Below, in pieces: positions 60,165-64,000 of a stretch of DNA of 64,000 nt. Numbering within the stretch: position 1 is the stretch's first letter; each line of letters starts with the position of its first letter. The position numbers and the translations under genes were made by a program. The notes beneath the pieces are model-generated. The model ran no database searches, was not told where the DNA came from, and saw only the letters and a list, made by a program, of their open reading frames with translations. Origin of the DNA: Verrucomicrobiales bacterium (GTDB lineage: Bacteria > Verrucomicrobiota > Verrucomicrobiia > Verrucomicrobiales > SLCJ01); the NCBI GenBank assembly GCA_024636835.1, contig JAGXGH010000075.1, positions 1 to 64,000 on the forward strand, read 5' to 3'.

Positions 60165-63100
60165 ATGAAATCCCCCTCATTCTCCATGAGTAGACTCGTT
60201 CTGCTTTCTGTAGCAACGTGCTTACTCCTCTCTGGTTTCGTATTCGGGCAACAACCCGAGCGCAAGGTTTTTGGAAAGAATCATCCGTTTACCTTGGAGG
60301 AACTTCCAGCCGGACGATTGAAAGCGAAACTCAAAACCCTTGAGCCAAAAGCCAAGGCCAAGGCCATCGCTTGGTTGCACGAATTCAGCTTCCCGAAGAC
60401 CGATGCCGAAAACCACCTGCGCGTGGACAATAATGGCGGCATCTTCATCGTGTGCCCACTGGATAGCTGTGATAGTTGCGGCAAAGATCAACACCACGAT
60501 CACCACGGAGAGACTTACGCTGGCTCCGAACCCGCCGGTGAAGCGACGGAAGTCGATCCGAATACCTCTTCCGCATCAGAGCCGGAAGTCGCCATGGCGC
60601 CGGTGCCCGTCAGTGCCCCGCCGGTCTACAATTCCAAGCCCGCTGCCCCCTACCACATTTATCTCGACTTCAACGGCGCTTATGTAACAGGCAAGCAATG
60701 GACGGAAACGGACGGCACCACAACTTGGTCGACTTGGGATTGCGAAGCATGGAGTACCGACACCGACCGTACCACGTTCAGCGATTCCGAACAAACGGAA
60801 ATCCGTCGGATGTGGGAACGTGTGGCAGAGGACTACGCGCCATTCAACGTCAACGTGACCACGGATGTCACCTACGACGTGGATAACTACACGGGCGACA
60901 AAAACAAAGTCGGTTGGCTCTTGATCACACCTACCACGGATAAAAACGGCGCGCGTTGCCCTCACTATGGTTCTGGTGGGGTGGCATACGTGGGTGTCTT
61001 CGGGCGAAGCGACTACTTTTCCCGTTATCAACCCGCCTGGGTCACTCCCATGGGCACCGCCAATAGCGCCGAGGCCGCGTCCCACGAAATGGGGCATAAC
61101 ATTGGACTCTCCCACGATGGCCTGACCACAGGAGCGGCATACTACGGCGGTCACGCCGCCACCTCATCCGCGCCATCATGGGGGCCGATTATGGGGACCG
61201 GTTACAACCGAAATGTTTCCCAATGGTCAAAATCCAGCGAATATTACAACGGCAACGAGCCACAGGACGATCTTTCCATCATCGCCGGCAAAATCACTTA
61301 CCGCGCGGACGATCACGGAACAACATTCGGAACCGCCACACCATGGCTCACCGTGCCGGTAAACCAGCCAGGTATCGTGGAAAGAACCAATAGCCAGGAT
61401 GTTTTCACGTTTAACTCAGCCGCAGGATCTGTCTCCTTCAATGCCAGCACTTACCGCAGCTCAAGCCAGACCTGGGGTGGAAACCTCGACGTCCTGCTCG
61501 AGCTTTACAACGAGTCCCAAACCATCGTCGCATCCAGCAACCCAGCAGCCGACACCAACGCTTCGATCTCGACTACGGTTCCCGCCGGCAGATATTATCT
61601 GGTTTTGAAACCGACTGGCACGGGCTCACCGCTTAACAGCACGCCTTCGGGTTACTCGGTTTACGGTTCATTGGGGCAATACACCATTACCGGTAACTTC
61701 ATCCCGGACGATGGGGTTTTCCTCAGCTCTCCGGGTGGAGGAGAATCGTGGCTCATCGGTGCGACCTACGACATTACCTGGGGATCCGCCATCGGTGGAA
61801 ATGTGAAAATTGAACTCCTCAAAAACGGATCACTGCACTCCACCATCGTCGCCAGCACCCAGAACGATGGTTCCTACCTGTGGACGATTCCGACCGATCA
61901 GACTTCGGGAAGCGACTACAAAATCAGAATCACCAGTGTCGAGCAGCCGAGTAAATCGGACGAAAGCGCGACCAACTTTTCCATCACCGCGGATCCTCTC
62001 GGGGATGCGCTCGATACCAACGACCTCGGCCTGGTCTGGTCGACTTCCGGCGATTTGCCATGGTTCCTCCAGACCACCACGACCCAGGATGGCGTCGATG
62101 CCGCACAAAGCGGTGCCATCACGCATAGCCAAACATCATCCATGCAAACAACCATCGCCGGCCCGGGTACGCTGACGTTCTGGTGGAAGGTGTCCTCCGA
62201 GTTGAACTATGATTTCCTGCGCTTCTTCCTCAATGGCGTCGAACAGACTGGATCGCTGGCGAGAATTTCCGGCAATATCGATTGGGTGAGGAAGACGGTC
62301 AACATCCCGACCGGCAACAACGTCGTCGAGTGGCGCTACACGAAGGACGGCAGCGTGGACGGCAACGCCAACACCGCATGGGTTGATCAGCTTGTTTTCA
62401 CACCGACTTCCTCTCCACTCATTGTAGTTGAACAACCGGCTGGTACAGGTCTCACGGATGGGGCATCGACCGTCAACTTCGGATCGGTAAACTTGGGCAG
62501 TTCGACACAGCGGACTTTCACCATACGCAACAACGGAACGGAGGTTCTCACCGGGCTGGCGCTCAGCAAGAGTGGCACGCATAGCGCGGATTATACCCTC
62601 GGCAGCCTATCTGCTAGCACTTTGATACCCGGTGCCAACACCACATTCACCATCGACTTCGCGCCTGGCGTCGCAGGCACCCGCACGGCCTCTCTCCAAA
62701 TCGCCAGCAATGATGCCATTCGAAACCCTTTCGACATCAACCTCACCGGCAATGGCCTTGGCCCCGGCACCCTCTCCGTCGCGGGCACTGGCGGTTTAAC
62801 TTCGTCCGGCAATTACGGCGGCCCCTTCTCACCATCCTCGATCCAATACACCCTCAGCAATCCGGGCGGCACCTCGATCAACTGGACGGCGGGCAAAACC
62901 CAGAGCTGGGTCGATCTCAGCGCGACATCCGGCACCCTTGCCTCGGGTGCCAGCACCACCGTCACCGTTACCATCAACGCCAGCGCCAACTCACTGAACG
63001 TCAGTAGCTACACTGACACGGTAACTTTCACCAACACCACCAACAGCAACGGCACTACCACGCGCGCTATGGCGCTAACCGTCAATCCCGCACCAGCCAC

Positions 63101-64000
63101 CGTCACCCTGGGCAACCTTTCGCAAACCTACGACGGAACGCCGAAATCAGTTTCGGTCACCACCAATCCGGTAGGGCTAGCGACCAATGTCACTTACGGC
63201 GGCTCGGGAACACCCCCAACAACCGCGGGCACCTACGCTGTGGTCGCCACCCTTACCAATCCGAATTACACCGGCAGCGATTCGAAAAATCTGGTGATCG
63301 CCAAAGCCGCGCAGACCATCACCTTCAACGCTCTGGATAACGTTAGCGATGACGCGCTACCCTTCGAGTTGACAGGCTCGGCGAGTTCGGGTCTTGCGGT
63401 CTCCTACTCCAGCTCGAACACCGGGGTGGCGACAGTTTCCGGAAGCACAGTCGCCATTAACGGCTCAGGCGTGACCACGATCACCGCCTCGCAGCCCGGT
63501 AATATTAATTACCAAGCCGCCACACCGGTCGACCAGTCTCTGACTGTGTTCCAAACCAATCTGGCCAATGCGGTAATCTACGAGCCATTCGATGACGCCA
63601 ACGCCACAATCACCGGCAACACACCCGGCAAGGGACTCTCCGGAACATGGTCGGGCAGCGGAACCGTGGTTGCGAATTCCCTCGCCTACGGAGACCTCAC
63701 CGCAGGCACGGGGAACACGGTATCGATCAACACTCAAAACGCTTATGCATCCACCGGCACCACCCTCAGTACGAGCGGGCTATTGAATGATGGCGCGAGC
63801 TTGTGGTTCAGTGCCCTCGTCCGCACAGGTGGCGAAATCGCCACAAACGGCGACCTCGGCTTCGCACTGGGAACCGATCAGATCGGCAGCGCAAACAATC
63901 TACCGGTCGCGAACAGCGGTCAGGCCCTCGGCTTCACCTTCAAGGATAATCAGTTGCGAGCCAGCCAGTGGGTTCCCGGCAGCCTGATTCGCAGTACCTC
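60165..64000 (+). CDS. Large secreted metzincin-type metalloprotease (3' end beyond window)
   Basis: An open frame of 1278 codons from ATG 60165 with no stop before the window edge. Signal peptide (about 1-25), then a prodomain-like region with CxxC and His cluster (CPLDSCDSCGKDQHHDHHG). The catalytic domain has HEMGHNIGLSHDG, giving HExxHxxGxxH zinc ligands H307, H311 and H317. A PPC-type beta domain (about 393-508) and a Ser/Thr-rich GPI-anchor-like domain (about 521-605) follow. Next come a MAM/LamG-like region, an ASPM/Hydin-type module, a BACON-like module, an MBG repeat (NLSQTYDGTPKSVSV...), an Ig-like BIG2 module and the start of a choice-of-anchor domain. It is exported; the anchor is outside the window. 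Confidence 0.9.
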   Translation, partial: MKSPSFSMSRLVLLSVATCLLLSGFVFGQQPERKVFGKNHPFTLEELPAGRLKAKLKTLEPKAKAKAIAWLHEFSFPKTDAENHLRVDNNGGIFIVCPLDSCDSCGKDQHHDHHGETYAGSEPAGEATEVDPNTSSASEPEVAMAPVPVSAPPVYNSKPAAPYHIYLDFNGAYVTGKQWTETDGTTTWSTWDCEAWSTDTDRTTFSDSEQTEIRRMWERVAEDYAPFNVNVTTDVTYDVDNYTGDKNKVGWLLITPTTDKNGARCPHYGSGGVAYVGVFGRSDYFSRYQPAWVTPMGTANSAEAASHEMGHNIGLSHDGLTTGAAYYGGHAATSSAPSWGPIMGTGYNRNVSQWSKSSEYYNGNEPQDDLSIIAGKITYRADDHGTTFGTATPWLTVPVNQPGIVERTNSQDVFTFNSAAGSVSFNASTYRSSSQTWGGNLDVLLELYNESQTIVASSNPAADTNASISTTVPAGRYYLVLKPTGTGSPLNSTPSGYSVYGSLGQYTITGNFIPDDGVFLSSPGGGESWLIGATYDITWGSAIGGNVKIELLKNGSLHSTIVASTQNDGSYLWTIPTDQTSGSDYKIRITSVEQPSKSDESATNFSITADPLGDALDTNDLGLVWSTSGDLPWFLQTTTTQDGVDAAQSGAITHSQTSSMQTTIAGPGTLTFWWKVSSELNYDFLRFFLNGVEQTGSLARISGNIDWVRKTVNIPTGNNVVEWRYTKDGSVDGNANTAWVDQLVFTPTSSPLIVVEQPAGTGLTDGASTVNFGSVNLGSSTQRTFTIRNNGTEVLTGLALSKSGTHSADYTLGSLSASTLIPGANTTFTIDFAPGVAGTRTASLQIASNDAIRNPFDINLTGNGLGPGTLSVAGTGGLTSSGNYGGPFSPSSIQYTLSNPGGTSINWTAGKTQSWVDLSATSGTLASGASTTVTVTINASANSLNVSSYTDTVTFTNTTNSNGTTTRAMALTVNPAPATVTLGNLSQTYDGTPKSVSVTTNPVGLATNVTYGGSGTPPTTAGTYAVVATLTNPNYTGSDSKNLVIAKAAQTITFNALDNVSDDALPFELTGSASSGLAVSYSSSNTGVATVSGSTVAINGSGVTTITASQPGNINYQAATPVDQSLTVFQTNLANAVIYEPFDDANATITGNTPGKGLSGTWSGSGTVVANSLAYGDLTAGTGNTVSINTQNAYASTGTTLSTSGLLNDGASLWFSALVRTGGEIATNGDLGFALGTDQIGSANNLPVANSGQALGFTFKDNQLRASQWVPGSLIRST

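Noticed and set aside
1-64000. CRISPR array
   Set aside because: No regularly spaced repeats with unique spacers were seen; the only tandem arrays are the heptamer at 15867-15922 and a short duplication at 7500-7531.
1-64000. tRNA or rRNA genes
   Set aside because: Scanning the gaps by eye showed no tRNA cloverleaf signature (GGTTCGAATCC-type arm with matching acceptor) and no rRNA sequence. A covariance search would be needed to exclude a degenerate tRNA.

Overview
The window reads as the left end of a contig from a Gram-negative member of Verrucomicrobiota, probably Verrucomicrobiales. The lineage call rests on gene content, not on any search. It has a lipid-anchored CxxCH / DUF1549 / LamG / DUF1553 protein next to a Tat-exported DUF1501 protein and a DUF1080 protein. 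It also has a PEP-CTERM protein, an SHD1-like small protein, a short ParE of the type common in Bacteroidetes-like and PVC bacteria, and a tamB-tamA pair that implies an outer membrane. The first bases are an Illumina Nextera transposase adapter, so the left edge is an assembly end. The right edge cuts a very long secreted metalloprotease.

Layout. 0-6 kb: tail of an unknown gene, ftsH with a small membrane protein behind it, parE, a GNAT acetyltransferase and a small membrane protein. 6-10 kb is accessory: a REP-associated tyrosine transposase (RAYT), a truncated reading frame overlapping a small secreted protein, and a Y-family DNA polymerase with a LexA-type operator. 10-20 kb: cysS, a Nudix hydrolase, a polyphosphate pair (Ppx/GppA-like and ppk1), trpG/trpE and a metallo-beta-lactamase-fold hydrolase. 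19.5-24 kb: small proteins, an L,D-transpeptidase, and a hipBA module behind four operator palindromes spaced 40 bp apart. 24-32 kb: glycine cleavage genes gcvP, gcvH and gcvT on the minus strand, split by two plus-strand genes (a membrane TPR protein with a DUF4062-like head, and a PEP-CTERM protein).

32-40 kb: a rhomboid-like membrane protein, an ArsC/Spx-like thioredoxin-fold protein, a small lipoprotein, htpG and an unknown protein. Then comes a locus with a YeeE/YedE sulfur-transporter pair, an ArsR repressor and an aldehyde dehydrogenase. A decayed second copy of the dehydrogenase 3' end lies on the far side of the transporter genes. 40-46 kb: the surface/periplasmic degradation cluster (CxxCH-LamG-DUF1553, DUF1501, DUF1080). 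46-52 kb: DUF502 and DUF368 membrane proteins, a possible small RNA, a DUF2188 protein, an alpha/beta hydrolase and pgi. 52-58.6 kb: tamB-tamA and a secreted protein with a PD-(D/E)xK-like motif. 58.7-64 kb: ribBA and the start of the metzincin.

Non-coding structure is unusually rich. There are several families of short palindromic or REP-like elements, a three-copy dispersed repeat, a 236-bp nested palindrome, and MITE-like 30-bp inverted repeats around one REP. Together with the RAYT gene these suggest an active or recently active population of non-autonomous elements. The most distinctive regulatory structures are the hipBA operator array, the LexA-like box at the Y-family polymerase, and a shared TATCGCGATA-type motif at the arsR and yeeE promoters.
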